In this document: positions 28,092 to 34,421 of the stretch, piece after piece
Position numbering within the stretch: the first letter of the stretch is position 1
Layout of the letters: each line of letters starts with the position of its first letter
Assembly: GCA_024684355.1 (NCBI GenBank)
Contig: JAIKXA010000031.1
Coordinates: forward strand, 1-34,421
Source: Lachnospiraceae bacterium
Lineage (GTDB): Bacteria; Bacillota; Clostridia; Lachnospirales; Lachnospiraceae
Direction: 5' to 3'
Length of the DNA stretch: 34,421 nucleotides
Notes under the pieces: generated by a model
The model's database searches: none
Told to the model about the DNA's origin: nothing
What the model saw: only the letters and a program-made list of their open reading frames with translations
Made by a program: the position numbers and the translations under genes

Positions 28092-28895
28092 ATGGAAATA
28101 CAAATGTGGAGGGAGATACTTGAGCCGTACGCTTTGGCGGTGGATGAGCTTAAGGTCAAGTTTGAACATGTTCAAAACTCTTATCGTAATGCGGGACTGT
28201 ATTCTCCTATAGAGCAGATATACGGAAGAGTAAAGTCTATTTCATCACTTCTTGAGAAAGTCCAGAAAAAGCATATCTCGCTTGACGACATAGAGGATAA
28301 TATTGATGATATAGCAGGTATCCGTATCATCTGTCAGTTTGTTGAGGATATATACAAGGTAGTTGAGCTTATCGGTAAAAGAAGTGATATGATAGTCATT
28401 GAGGAACAGGACTATGTGAAAAACAGGAAGGCTTCAGGATACCGCAGCTATCATATGGTAGTAAAATACGTGGTAGAGACGATAAACGGACCTAAAGAGC
28501 TGCATGTGGAGATCCAGATAAGAACTCTTGCCATGAACTTCTGGGCTACCATAGAGCATTCCCTACAGTACAAGTATAAGCAGAACATGCCTGCGTCACT
28601 GCGTGCAAGACTTCTTAAGGCAGCAGATGCCATCGGGGTCCTGGACAGTGAGATGGCTGAGGTACGTGAAGAGATCATGGATGCGCAAAATACATTTACA
28701 CTGCGTTCCAATCTTGTGGCTGACATCCTTAACAATATCCAGAACCTGTATAAGGCAGCCAATAAACGTGAGATCATAAAGATACAGGACGAATTCTTTA
28801 AGATATATGCATCAGAGGATCTGGAACATCTTGAAAGGTTTGCAAAGGAACTTGATACCATTTCGGAAGGTTACAGAGCCCAGAGTTTAAGATAA
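28092..28895 (+). CDS. relQ: Small alarmone synthetase, RelQ/YjbM type
   Basis: The enzyme makes (p)ppGpp from ATP and GDP or GTP but cannot degrade it. The 267-residue protein holds only the RelA/SpoT synthetase domain (about 35-170) plus a helical C-terminal segment, with no HD hydrolase or TGS/ACT region. Recognisable blocks are YSPIEQIYGRVKSISSLLEK, DIDDIAGIRIICQF, the G-loop GYRSYHMVV, and HVEIQIRTLAMNFWATIEHSLQYKYK. These match single-domain synthetases that respond to envelope stress in bacilli. A GGAGAAGG site lies just ahead of the ATG. It follows the LCP genes, perhaps linking wall stress to the alarmone, which is inference. A terminator lies about 60 bases downstream. Confidence 0.93.
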   Translation: MEIQMWREILEPYALAVDELKVKFEHVQNSYRNAGLYSPIEQIYGRVKSISSLLEKVQKKHISLDDIEDNIDDIAGIRIICQFVEDIYKVVELIGKRSDMIVIEEQDYVKNRKASGYRSYHMVVKYVVETINGPKELHVEIQIRTLAMNFWATIEHSLQYKYKQNMPASLRARLLKAADAIGVLDSEMAEVREEIMDAQNTFTLRSNLVADILNNIQNLYKAANKREIIKIQDEFFKIYASEDLEHLERFAKELDTISEGYRAQSLR

Positions 28896-28913
28896 CTGTT
28901 GCACTACTCGCCG

Positions 28914-28930
28914 CGTTTGCGAAGCAAATG
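28914..28930. repeat. Short hairpin in the relQ-downstream spacer
   Basis: CGTTTGC (28914-28920) pairs with GCAAATG (28924-28930) around a GAA loop, with one G-U pair on the + strand. It lies 19 bases after the relQ stop and before the terminator. It has the look of a fragment of a dispersed palindromic repeat, but a single copy in the window cannot prove that. Confidence 0.35.
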
Positions 28931-28955
28931 TGACTAAAATATGATGGGATAAGGG

Positions 28956-28992
28956 AAAAAGGGCGGTTTTACAGACTGTCCTTTTTCGTTTT
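28956..28992 (+). terminator. Rho-independent terminator after the LCP-relQ operon
   Basis: AAAAAGGGCGGT (28956-28967) pairs with ACTGTCCTTTTT (28975-28986) with two G-U pairs, and a T-rich tail follows. It closes the transcript ending with relQ; the promoter of the next gene begins four bases further on. Confidence 0.82.
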
Positions 28993-28995
28993 TCC

Positions 28996-29024
28996 TTGAC
29001 ATTATGTGGCATTAATAGTAAATT
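28996..29024 (+). promoter_or_regulatory. Promoter for the rsmF-recU cluster
   Basis: A perfect -35 box TTGACA (28996-29001) is followed after 17 bases by TAAATT (29019-29024), four of six -10 matches. It lies right after the terminator and 50 bases before the methyltransferase start, so it is the likely promoter of the following run of genes. Confidence 0.68.
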
Positions 29025-29073
29025 TGTTTTGTATCGGTAGAATAAAGAAAAGCTAATACAGACATATATAGAT

Positions 29074-30591
29074 ATGGACAGAAAAATGGAAAATAAAAAT
29101 ACATGGCTTCCGGAAAAGTTTCTTAACGAAATGGAGAAACTGCTGGGGAGCGAATATGAAGCTTTTATTGCTTCATATGATGACGATCATATGAGGGGAA
29201 TGAGGTGCAACACTCTTAAAACATCCCCTTCGGAGTTTGAGAGCAAGGCTCCGTTTATATCTGAAAAGGTTAAGTGGATGGAAAACGGGTATTACACAAG
29301 TGAGGATGAACAACCGGCAAAACACCCGTACTATTTTGCCGGTCTGTACTATATACAGGAACCAAGTGCCATGCTGCCGGCAGCTTTACTTCCGGTAGAA
29401 CCGGGAGACCGGGTACTTGATCTGTGTGCGGCGCCTGGCGGCAAAACAACCGAGCTTGGGGCAAAACTAAAAGGAAAAGGACTGCTCGTCAGCAACGACA
29501 TCAGCGCATCCAGAGCAAAGGCACTTGTTAAGAATGTGGAACTGTTCGGTATCAAAAACGCTGTTGTGGTCAGTGAAGCACCTGAAAAGCTTGCGGAAAG
29601 ATTTGAAGGATATTTCGATAAGATACTTGTTGATGCACCCTGTTCCGGAGAAGGAATGTTCAGAAAGGTGCATTCCATCGCAAAAAACTGGGAACAATAC
29701 GGATCGCAGTATTATGCGGATATTCAGCGTACAGTGCTTCCTTCGGCAGTAAAGATGTTAAAGCCGGGGGGACTGATGTTATACTCAACATGTACATTCT
29801 CAAAATCTGAGGATGAAGACAGTATAAGGTTTATCCTGGAAAACTTCCCGGAAATGGAAGTGACTGATGCGATAGATTTTGATGATCAAAGATACGAGGG
29901 ATTTGTAAAAGGATTCGGAGAAGATACTGACCTTAATAAAACTATCCGGCTTTTCCCGCATAGGATAAAGGGTGAAGGACACTATGCTGCACTTCTGCGT
30001 AAGAGATGTGCAGGGGCAGCGGATTTTTCATTTGGATCTTTCGAGCGAAGCTTACAGGATGACAGATCCGAAACTCGTGATGATAGATGTGACACTCAGG
30101 GTCATATGCCCCAAAGTGTCATTCTGAGCGGTGCAAAGAATCTTTATGATACCCGTACAAGATCAAAATATAAAAAGATCAGCGATGAGGCTTTTGATTT
30201 CTTTGAAAAGATCGGATTTGAAATAGATGCATCAAGGCTCAGAGTAAGTGATAACAGGATTTATCTGCTTCCGGAAAATATGCCTGATTTTGACAGATTA
30301 CGAGTATTGCGTACAGGTCTTTTCATGGGAGAAATGAAAACGGGAAGATTTGAGCCGTCTCAGTCATTGGCACTGGCTTTAAGAAAAGAGGAATACTTGA
30401 ACTCTCTTGATCTTTCACTCGAAGATGAACGCGTAGTAAGATTTTTAAAATGTGAAAGTATAGATGTTGAAGACGGCGAGGCAAAAGACGGGTACTGTCT
30501 GGTTACAGTCGACGGCTATCCTCTTGGCTGGGGAAAGCTTGATAAAGGCCGTTTTAAAAATAAATATCTGCCGTCATGGAGACTGCAGTAA
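29074..30591 (+). CDS. rsmF: RsmF/YebU-like rRNA (cytosine-5) methyltransferase with an in-frame repeat insertion
   Basis: The 505-residue protein is a Sun/NOL1/NOP2-type RNA m5C methyltransferase, expected to modify 16S rRNA with S-adenosylmethionine. The methyltransferase domain (about 1-310) has the SAM motif LDLCAAPGGKTTELGAKL and the two catalytic cysteines, C190 (DAPCSGEGMFRK) and C240 (YSTCTFSKSEDE). The C-terminal RsmF-type and PUA-like region (about 365-505) ends YPLGWGKLDKGRFKNKYLPSW. Between them, about residues 319-358 are unusually rich in Asp, Arg, Ser and Thr and come from a palindromic repeat inserted without breaking the frame; see the separate entry. The start could be ATG 29074 or 29086; neither has a clear Shine-Dalgarno site. 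The insertion falls between domains, so the enzyme may remain active. Confidence 0.88.
   Translation: MDRKMENKNTWLPEKFLNEMEKLLGSEYEAFIASYDDDHMRGMRCNTLKTSPSEFESKAPFISEKVKWMENGYYTSEDEQPAKHPYYFAGLYYIQEPSAMLPAALLPVEPGDRVLDLCAAPGGKTTELGAKLKGKGLLVSNDISASRAKALVKNVELFGIKNAVVVSEAPEKLAERFEGYFDKILVDAPCSGEGMFRKVHSIAKNWEQYGSQYYADIQRTVLPSAVKMLKPGGLMLYSTCTFSKSEDEDSIRFILENFPEMEVTDAIDFDDQRYEGFVKGFGEDTDLNKTIRLFPHRIKGEGHYAALLRKRCAGAADFSFGSFERSLQDDRSETRDDRCDTQGHMPQSVILSGAKNLYDTRTRSKYKKISDEAFDFFEKIGFEIDASRLRVSDNRIYLLPENMPDFDRLRVLRTGLFMGEMKTGRFEPSQSLALALRKEEYLNSLDLSLEDERVVRFLKCESIDVEDGEAKDGYCLVTVDGYPLGWGKLDKGRFKNKYLPSWRLQ
30034..30145. repeat. Palindromic repeat inserted in frame in the rsmF gene
   Basis: The right edge reads TGTCATTCTGAGCGGTGC, then AAAGAATCTT (30117-30145), and the left edge is an imperfect inverted copy (GGATCTTTCGAGCGAAG, then CTTACAGGATGACA, 30034-30064). 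Within it, TGACACT (30090-30096) pairs with AGTGTCA (30115-30121), with GGG/CCC inside. The sequence TGTCATTCTGAGCGAAGCGAAGAATC is, from memory, a common dispersed repeat in many bacterial genomes. The insert is a multiple of three with no stop codon, so it encodes about 38 extra residues. Confidence 0.65.
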
Positions 30592-30612
30592 AAGATAAAA
30601 GGATAAAAGTTA

Positions 30613-31281
30613 ATGGGACTATTGGATAATATAGATGCCGTAATATTTGATATGGACGGTACACTCATTGATTCTATGTGGATGTGGGAACAGATAGATA
30701 TTGATTATCTTGCACGTTTCGGGTATACGCTTCCGGCGGATCTGCAGGAATGCATAGAAGGAATGAGTTTTACAGAAACAGCTTTCTATATCAAAGACAG
30801 GTTTAATATTCCGGAAGATACGGATACTATGATGAAAACATGGAATGATATGGCTTATGAGTTTTACAGGACAAAAGTTGATTTTAAACCGGGAGCCAGA
30901 GAATTCCTGTCTGAGTTAAAAAAACGGGGGATAAAGATCGGAATGGCTACAAGCAACTCCATGGAGCTTGTGGATGTGGTCCTGGATCATCTTGATGCGC
31001 ATGTATATTTTGATGAGATACATATTTCATCGGAAGTTAAGCATGGAAAACCTTTCCCGGATATATACCTGCTGGTAGCTGAAAAGCTTGGAGTTGAAAG
31101 AAACAGGTGTCTGGTATTTGAGGATATCCTCCCGGGCATATGGGCGGGAAAAGCAGCCAGGATGAAGGTGTGTGCGGTGTATGATAAATACGCACATCAG
31201 GAAATAAATATTGCCATGAAGTATTCGGATTATTACATAAGAGGATTTGATATACTCTTTGATGCACCGTCACTTTTGTGA
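30613..31281 (+). CDS. HAD-superfamily phosphatase, beta-phosphoglucomutase-like
   Basis: The 222-residue protein is a small-molecule hydrolase or phosphomutase of the HAD type. Motif I is DMDGT (nucleophile and acid aspartates at the start), motif II is the TSN in GMATSNSMEL, motif III the Lys of KHGKPFPDIYL, and motif IV FEDILPG. A helical cap domain (about 16-85) follows motif I, as in the subfamily I cap of beta-phosphoglucomutase and phosphoglycolate phosphatase. The natural substrate cannot be told from the sequence. Ribosome-binding support (AAAAGGAT about 13 bases upstream) is moderate. It is followed by a pseudouridine synthase gene with a start 17 bases after its stop. Confidence 0.88.
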   Translation: MGLLDNIDAVIFDMDGTLIDSMWMWEQIDIDYLARFGYTLPADLQECIEGMSFTETAFYIKDRFNIPEDTDTMMKTWNDMAYEFYRTKVDFKPGAREFLSELKKRGIKIGMATSNSMELVDVVLDHLDAHVYFDEIHISSEVKHGKPFPDIYLLVAEKLGVERNRCLVFEDILPGIWAGKAARMKVCAVYDKYAHQEINIAMKYSDYYIRGFDILFDAPSLL

Positions 31282-31298
31282 GACAGTTGAGGTACCCT

Positions 31299-32048
31299 AT
31301 GGAACGACTCGATAAAATCCTCTCGAATTATGGCGGACTTACCAGGTCCGATGCCAAGCAAGCCTTGAGAGCCGGCCGTGTGAAATTAAACGGAGCAGTG
31401 ATAAAGGATCCCGCTGTAAAGGTGGCTGAAACCGATGAGGTAACTTTAGACGGGAAGCAGCTTATATTATCAAAATTCAGATACTATATGCTGAATAAGC
31501 CCGCGGGATACATATCATCCACTGAACCCGAGCCCGGGGATCTGAGCCCCAATGTTATAAGCTTGTTTAAGAATGAAGGCGTAAAAGGTCTTTTCCCTGT
31601 GGGAAGGCTTGATAAGGATACTACGGGACTTCTCATCGTCACTAATGACGGGGAACTCGGGCACAGGCTTACAGCACCGGGGAAACATGTGGATAAAACA
31701 TATATAGCTAAAGTAAAGGGAGCACTTGATGAAAGTGCGGTAGAAGCATTTGCTTTGGGGTTTGAATTTAAAGAGTTTACATCTGCACCCGCAAAACTTG
31801 AAATACTTCAAAACTTGCAGGAACAATCGCAAGGGGCTGAAACTGCAGATAACGAACCAATGGCTCAAGCAAAGGTTACTATATGTGAAGGCAAGTTCCA
31901 TCAGGTGAAGAGGATGTTTCAAAAGGTAGGCTGCGAGGTAGTGGAGTTAAAGCGTATATCCATGGGCACATTAGCTTTAGATGAAACACTCAAGCCCGGT
32001 GAGTACCGGGAATTAAGCCCTGAAGAATTGAAAGTATTAATATTATAA
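31299..32048 (+). CDS. 16S/23S rRNA pseudouridine synthase, RsuA/RluB type
   Basis: The 249-residue enzyme converts uridine to pseudouridine in rRNA. An N-terminal S4 RNA-binding domain (about 1-55; ERLDKILSNYGGLTRSDAKQALRAGRVKLNG) precedes the synthase fold with catalytic D105 in VGRLDKDTTGLLI, then KTYIAKVKG and the C-terminal EGKFHQVKRMFQKVGCEVVELKRISMG. ATG at 31299 is chosen over the GTG at 31278 because GAGG (31289-31292) is six bases before it and the S4 domain starts there. A Gln/Glu/Ala-rich insertion (about 170-190; NLQEQSQGAETADNEP) is unlike most homologues. Whether it acts on 16S or 23S rRNA cannot be decided. Confidence 0.9.
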   Translation: MERLDKILSNYGGLTRSDAKQALRAGRVKLNGAVIKDPAVKVAETDEVTLDGKQLILSKFRYYMLNKPAGYISSTEPEPGDLSPNVISLFKNEGVKGLFPVGRLDKDTTGLLIVTNDGELGHRLTAPGKHVDKTYIAKVKGALDESAVEAFALGFEFKEFTSAPAKLEILQNLQEQSQGAETADNEPMAQAKVTICEGKFHQVKRMFQKVGCEVVELKRISMGTLALDETLKPGEYRELSPEELKVLIL

Positions 32049-32099
32049 GATAAAATCGAAACTGTAATAAGTTATAAGATGATTTGGAGGAAGAATCCG

Positions 32100-32687
32100 G
32101 TGACATTTAAAAGAAAAGGCGAGCAGGGATATATAAGCTTTATGAAAAAGTTCAACCTGCTGGTAACGGTAGTGTGTTTTCTGCTTGCGGCAGGCCTGTT
32201 CCTGATAGGCATATCGATATATGAAACTAAAGCAAATGTATTTACAATAGTCGGTGCGTTGTTTGTAATACCTGCTGCCAGATTTATGACGGTATGGATA
32301 CTCTTTATGCCTCATAAATCCGTGACGGAAGAGGAATATAATAAGGTATTTAAAGCTATGAAGGCAGGTAACCTGCTCTATGCCGATGTGCTTTTTACTT
32401 CTACGGAAAAAGCATACGGAGTATCATTCCTGGTAGTCACAGGAGACAAGATTTTTGCTTTGGCGGGAAAAAATGTGAATAAGCTTGAAGATTATCTTAA
32501 GGACATTTTGAAGAGAAGAGCATTTGCGATAAAGGCAACATGTACCGATGATAAGGGAAAGTTTATGAACTTCTTAAAGAGTGCAGATGCATACGGCGAG
32601 AAGGTATACGAAAGCAAAGAGGAAAAAGAGGCTGACGAGCTGGAACGAAAGAGACTCCGTGAAGTGCTTGAAAGCTTCATGGCATGA
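32100..32687 (+). CDS. Small two-helix membrane protein of unknown function
   Basis: The 195-residue protein (start GTG) has two closely spaced membrane helices (about 19-40 and 48-70) and a C-terminal cytoplasmic domain (about 80-195) with a beta-rich start (LYADVLFTSTEKAYGVSFLVVTGDKIFAL) and a long charged helix at the end (KEEKEADELERKRLREVLESF). GTG at 32100 is preferred because GGAGG (32086-32090) precedes it by nine bases; the upstream ATG at 32079 has no such site. I do not recognise the family. It sits between two pseudouridine synthase genes, eight bases before the next start, and is probably co-transcribed with them. Confidence 0.72.
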   Translation: MTFKRKGEQGYISFMKKFNLLVTVVCFLLAAGLFLIGISIYETKANVFTIVGALFVIPAARFMTVWILFMPHKSVTEEEYNKVFKAMKAGNLLYADVLFTSTEKAYGVSFLVVTGDKIFALAGKNVNKLEDYLKDILKRRAFAIKATCTDDKGKFMNFLKSADAYGEKVYESKEEKEADELERKRLREVLESFMA

Positions 32688-32694
32688 GGTGTAA

Positions 32695-33747
32695 ATGCAG
32701 ATCATTACAGTCGGAAAAAATGAAGAAGACCAACGCTTGGACAGGATCCTGATACGGCTGCTGCCGAATGCCGGTAAGGGACTTCTTTTTAAGATGCTCA
32801 GAAAAAAGAATATAGTCCTTAACGGGAAAAAAGCTGAAGGCAGTGAACGTTTGGCGCTGGGCGATGAAATAAAGATGTTCTTTTCCGATGAATCTTATGC
32901 AAAGCTTTCGGGCAGAGGAACAGGTGGTCTTTCAGGAACAAATGAAAACAAGCCTTTATCCTACAGCGACAAATCGACAGATAATAAATATTCAAATAAA
33001 GGTCCGGCTGATAAGCTTTCATCTATGATAATCTACGAAGATGACGATGTGATCATACTTGATAAACCCAAAGGGGTATTATCCCAGAAGGCTGAAACTA
33101 CAGATATCTCGCTTAATGAAATGCTTATCGCATATATGACTGATAAGGGAGAACTGAGTGCAGAACAGATGGCAACCTTTAAGCCTTCTATGTGCAACCG
33201 TCTTGACAGAAACACCTCGGGACTTATATGCGGCGGAAAAACTTTAAAAGGTTTAAGAGGACTCTCGGAGCTATTCAGAAGCAGAGAACTTGATAAGTAT
33301 TACCTGTGTATTGTAAAGGGGCAGGTTGAAAAGCCTCAAAGAATAGAAGGATATCTCATTAAGGACGAAGCATCCAACAAGGTCTCTGTAAAACTGCTGT
33401 CAAACAGCGGCATTGATGACGCAAATGCCAAAGATATCAAAGAATCAAAGATAGTAACCGAATACAGACCCATCTCATACGGAGAAGGATGCACTCTTTT
33501 GGAGGTAAAGCTTATAACCGGAAAAAGCCATCAGATAAGGGCACATCTGGCATCCATAGGGCACCCGTTAGCGGGAGATATGAAGTATGGAGACGAGATG
33601 TTTAACCGAAAGCTACGGGATAAATACAAGGTAAAAAGCCAGGTGCTCAGGGCTTACCGCATGGTATTTCCAAAGAATTGCGGCGAGATTATGAATCTGA
33701 GCGGTAAAGAGATAATCTTGAATAAAACAGATGAATTTTTTATCTGA
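32695..33747 (+). CDS. RluD/RluC-family rRNA pseudouridine synthase
   Basis: The 350-residue protein starts with an S4 RNA-binding domain (about 1-58; QRLDRILIRLLPNAGKGLLFKMLRKKNIVLNGKKA), then a linker rich in Gly, Ser, Asn and Lys (about 68-104), and a synthase domain with IIYEDDDVIILDKPKGVLSQ, catalytic D171 in CNRLDRNTSGL, YYLCIVKGQVE, and the C-terminal LITGKSHQIRAHLASIGHPLAGDMKYG. Most members have a short linker; this one is longer and of low complexity. It is expected to modify 23S rRNA, and the exact site is not evident. GAGGTG lies before the ATG. A dispersed-repeat fragment lies just past its stop codon. Confidence 0.92.
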   Translation: MQIITVGKNEEDQRLDRILIRLLPNAGKGLLFKMLRKKNIVLNGKKAEGSERLALGDEIKMFFSDESYAKLSGRGTGGLSGTNENKPLSYSDKSTDNKYSNKGPADKLSSMIIYEDDDVIILDKPKGVLSQKAETTDISLNEMLIAYMTDKGELSAEQMATFKPSMCNRLDRNTSGLICGGKTLKGLRGLSELFRSRELDKYYLCIVKGQVEKPQRIEGYLIKDEASNKVSVKLLSNSGIDDANAKDIKESKIVTEYRPISYGEGCTLLEVKLITGKSHQIRAHLASIGHPLAGDMKYGDEMFNRKLRDKYKVKSQVLRAYRMVFPKNCGEIMNLSGKEIILNKTDEFFI

Positions 33748-33754
33748 TAAAAAA

Positions 33755-33780
33755 GTGACAGGGGACGGTTCTCTGTTTCA
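33755..33780 (+). repeat. Fragment of a dispersed palindromic repeat
   Basis: The bases GTGACAGGGGACGGTTCTC, then TGTTTCA, fill the 50-base gap between the RluD-like gene and recU. A very similar motif, GTGACAGGGGACGG, is, from memory, a widespread REP-like repeat in Clostridia and related bacteria. Its ends GTGACAG and CTGTTTC are an imperfect inverted pair. It ends seven bases before the recU Shine-Dalgarno site. Confidence 0.55.
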
Positions 33781-33797
33781 AAAACCGGGAGAAAAAT

Positions 33798-34334
33798 ATG
33801 CCATCATGGAATTCACGAGGTCTTCGAGGCTCGGCCTTAGAGGAAAGCGTAAATATGACAAATGAAAAATACAGGGAACAGGGGCTGGCTTTGATACAGA
33901 AAATACCCACCCCGATCACACCTGTTGAGATGGATAAGGCGCATGGACATATCACGCTCGCATACTTTGATAAGAAAAGTACTGTGGATTATATCGGTGT
34001 CATACAGGGAATACCGGTATGTTTTGATGCAAAAGAGTGTGCGGCGGACACATTTGTACTGCAGAACATACATGAGCATCAGGTTCTTTTTATGCGTGAT
34101 TTCGAAAAGCAGGATGGCATAGCTTTTATCCTGATTTATTTTACAAAACGGGATATTTATTATTATATGCGTGATGAAGAACTTGAGCGTTTTTGGAAGA
34201 GGGCGGAAGACGGCGGCAGAAAAAGCTTCCGTTTTGATGAGTTAGATGAAGGCTTCTTCTTTAAATCGACTAACGGGTATCACATCCCATACCTTGATAT
34301 GATCAATAAAGATCTGGCTTTGAGAGAAGAGTAA
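33798..34334 (+). CDS. recU: Holliday junction resolvase RecU
   Basis: RecU cleaves four-way junctions in recombination and repair in Firmicutes. The 178-residue protein has the N-terminal RGLRGSALEESVNMTNEKYR block, IPTPITPVEM, the catalytic acidic/lysine set D64 in STVDYIG and D77/K79 in CFDAKEC, the IHEHQ motif (about 91-95), and a C-terminal GRKSFRFDELDEGFF. Bacillus RecU is somewhat longer at the N-terminus, so the length is acceptable. GGGAGA seven bases before ATG 33798 supports the start. Usually a penicillin-binding-protein gene sits beside recU; here the left neighbour is a pseudouridine synthase and the right one is outside the window. Confidence 0.92.
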   Translation: MPSWNSRGLRGSALEESVNMTNEKYREQGLALIQKIPTPITPVEMDKAHGHITLAYFDKKSTVDYIGVIQGIPVCFDAKECAADTFVLQNIHEHQVLFMRDFEKQDGIAFILIYFTKRDIYYYMRDEELERFWKRAEDGGRKSFRFDELDEGFFFKSTNGYHIPYLDMINKDLALREE

Positions 34335-34385
34335 TTAAAAAACCATTGTATTATAAAGCTTTTAATAAGAAAAATAAAAAAATGG

Positions 34386-34415
34386 TTAACAAACAGGGTG
34401 TTCATTCGTTATAAT
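34386..34415 (+). promoter_or_regulatory. Strong promoter for a gene beyond the right edge
   Basis: TTAACA (34386-34391, five of six) and a perfect TATAAT (34410-34415) are separated by 18 bases. The -10 box sits in a small inverted repeat, TTCGT (34406-34410) and ACGAA (34416-34420), and the window stops at CGAAC, which could be the first half of a Gram-positive LexA box (CGAAC-N4-GTTCG). The target gene is not visible. Confidence 0.6.
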
Positions 34416-34421
34416 ACGAAC

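Noticed and set aside
32079-32687. Glycosyltransferase (SPINDLY-like) label for the small membrane protein
   Set aside because: The sequence has two membrane helices and a small cytoplasmic domain with no glycosyltransferase motif or TPR array, so no function was assigned.
33781-33860. A later start for RecU at the ATG before TNEKYREQG
   Set aside because: The N-terminal RGLRGSALEE block belongs to RecU, so the start at 33798 is retained.
1-34421. CRISPR array, prophage or integrative element
   Set aside because: No regularly spaced repeats, phage structural genes, integrase or transposase coding sequence were seen; the gene content is housekeeping.

Overview
The window looks like a chromosomal segment of a motile, polysaccharide-using member of the Lachnospiraceae (Butyrivibrio, Roseburia or a similar gut/rumen Clostridia). 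This is inferred from gene families, moderate-to-low GC, Gram-positive Shine-Dalgarno sites, acidic lipoproteins, two LCP cell-wall ligases, RecU, a RelQ-type alarmone synthetase, CheV and a GH115 alpha-glucuronidase. There is no prophage, CRISPR array, complete insertion sequence or plasmid backbone; nearly all of it is housekeeping sequence on the + strand.

Layout. (1) 1-87: the 3' end of a tmRNA-like RNA with its terminator. (2) 182-3804: a probable operon with a degenerate cyclophilin lipoprotein, a single-pass coiled-coil membrane protein, an OmpR-type response regulator and its histidine kinase. (3) 3879-8674: a lipoprotein, CheV, a zinc-ribbon/coiled-coil membrane protein, then hisH and hisF, closed by a strong bidirectional terminator. 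(4) 8723-13009, minus strand: a 1428-residue protein fusing two 2-hydroxyacyl-CoA dehydratase activase modules to dehydratase-like modules. (5) 13299-22995: a clear promoter leads into GH115, an orphan zinc-finger anti-sigma-like protein, polA, coaE, a long FtsA-like ATPase and a WalJ-like hydrolase. (6) 23162-24835: an ACT-domain protein and its UPF0210 partner, behind an unusually repeat-rich leader. (7) 25038-28895: two LCP ligases and a small alarmone synthetase. (8) 29074-34334: an RNA-modification and repair cluster of an RsmF-like m5C methyltransferase, a HAD phosphatase, an RsuA/RluB-type and an RluD-type pseudouridine synthase, a small membrane protein and recU. The window ends in a strong promoter for a gene outside it.

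How it works together. Most genes serve envelope and signalling (LCP enzymes, two-component system, CheV, FtsA-like, WalJ), ribosome maturation, DNA replication and repair, or histidine synthesis (hisH and hisF form one enzyme). GH115 has no signal peptide, so it probably acts on imported glucuronoxylan fragments; its place at the head of the polA operon is unusual.

The most interesting unexplained signals are non-coding or repeat-derived: a 179-bp multi-hairpin element with perfect 11-bp terminal inverted repeats (24835-25013); a palindromic repeat inserted in frame inside the RsmF-like gene (30034-30145); a second repeat fragment next to the recU ribosome-binding site (33755-33780); and a leader with 12-bp and 10-bp direct repeats plus a 10-bp inverted repeat in front of the ACT/UPF0210 pair (23013-23114). 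No wholly new multi-gene system could be demonstrated.
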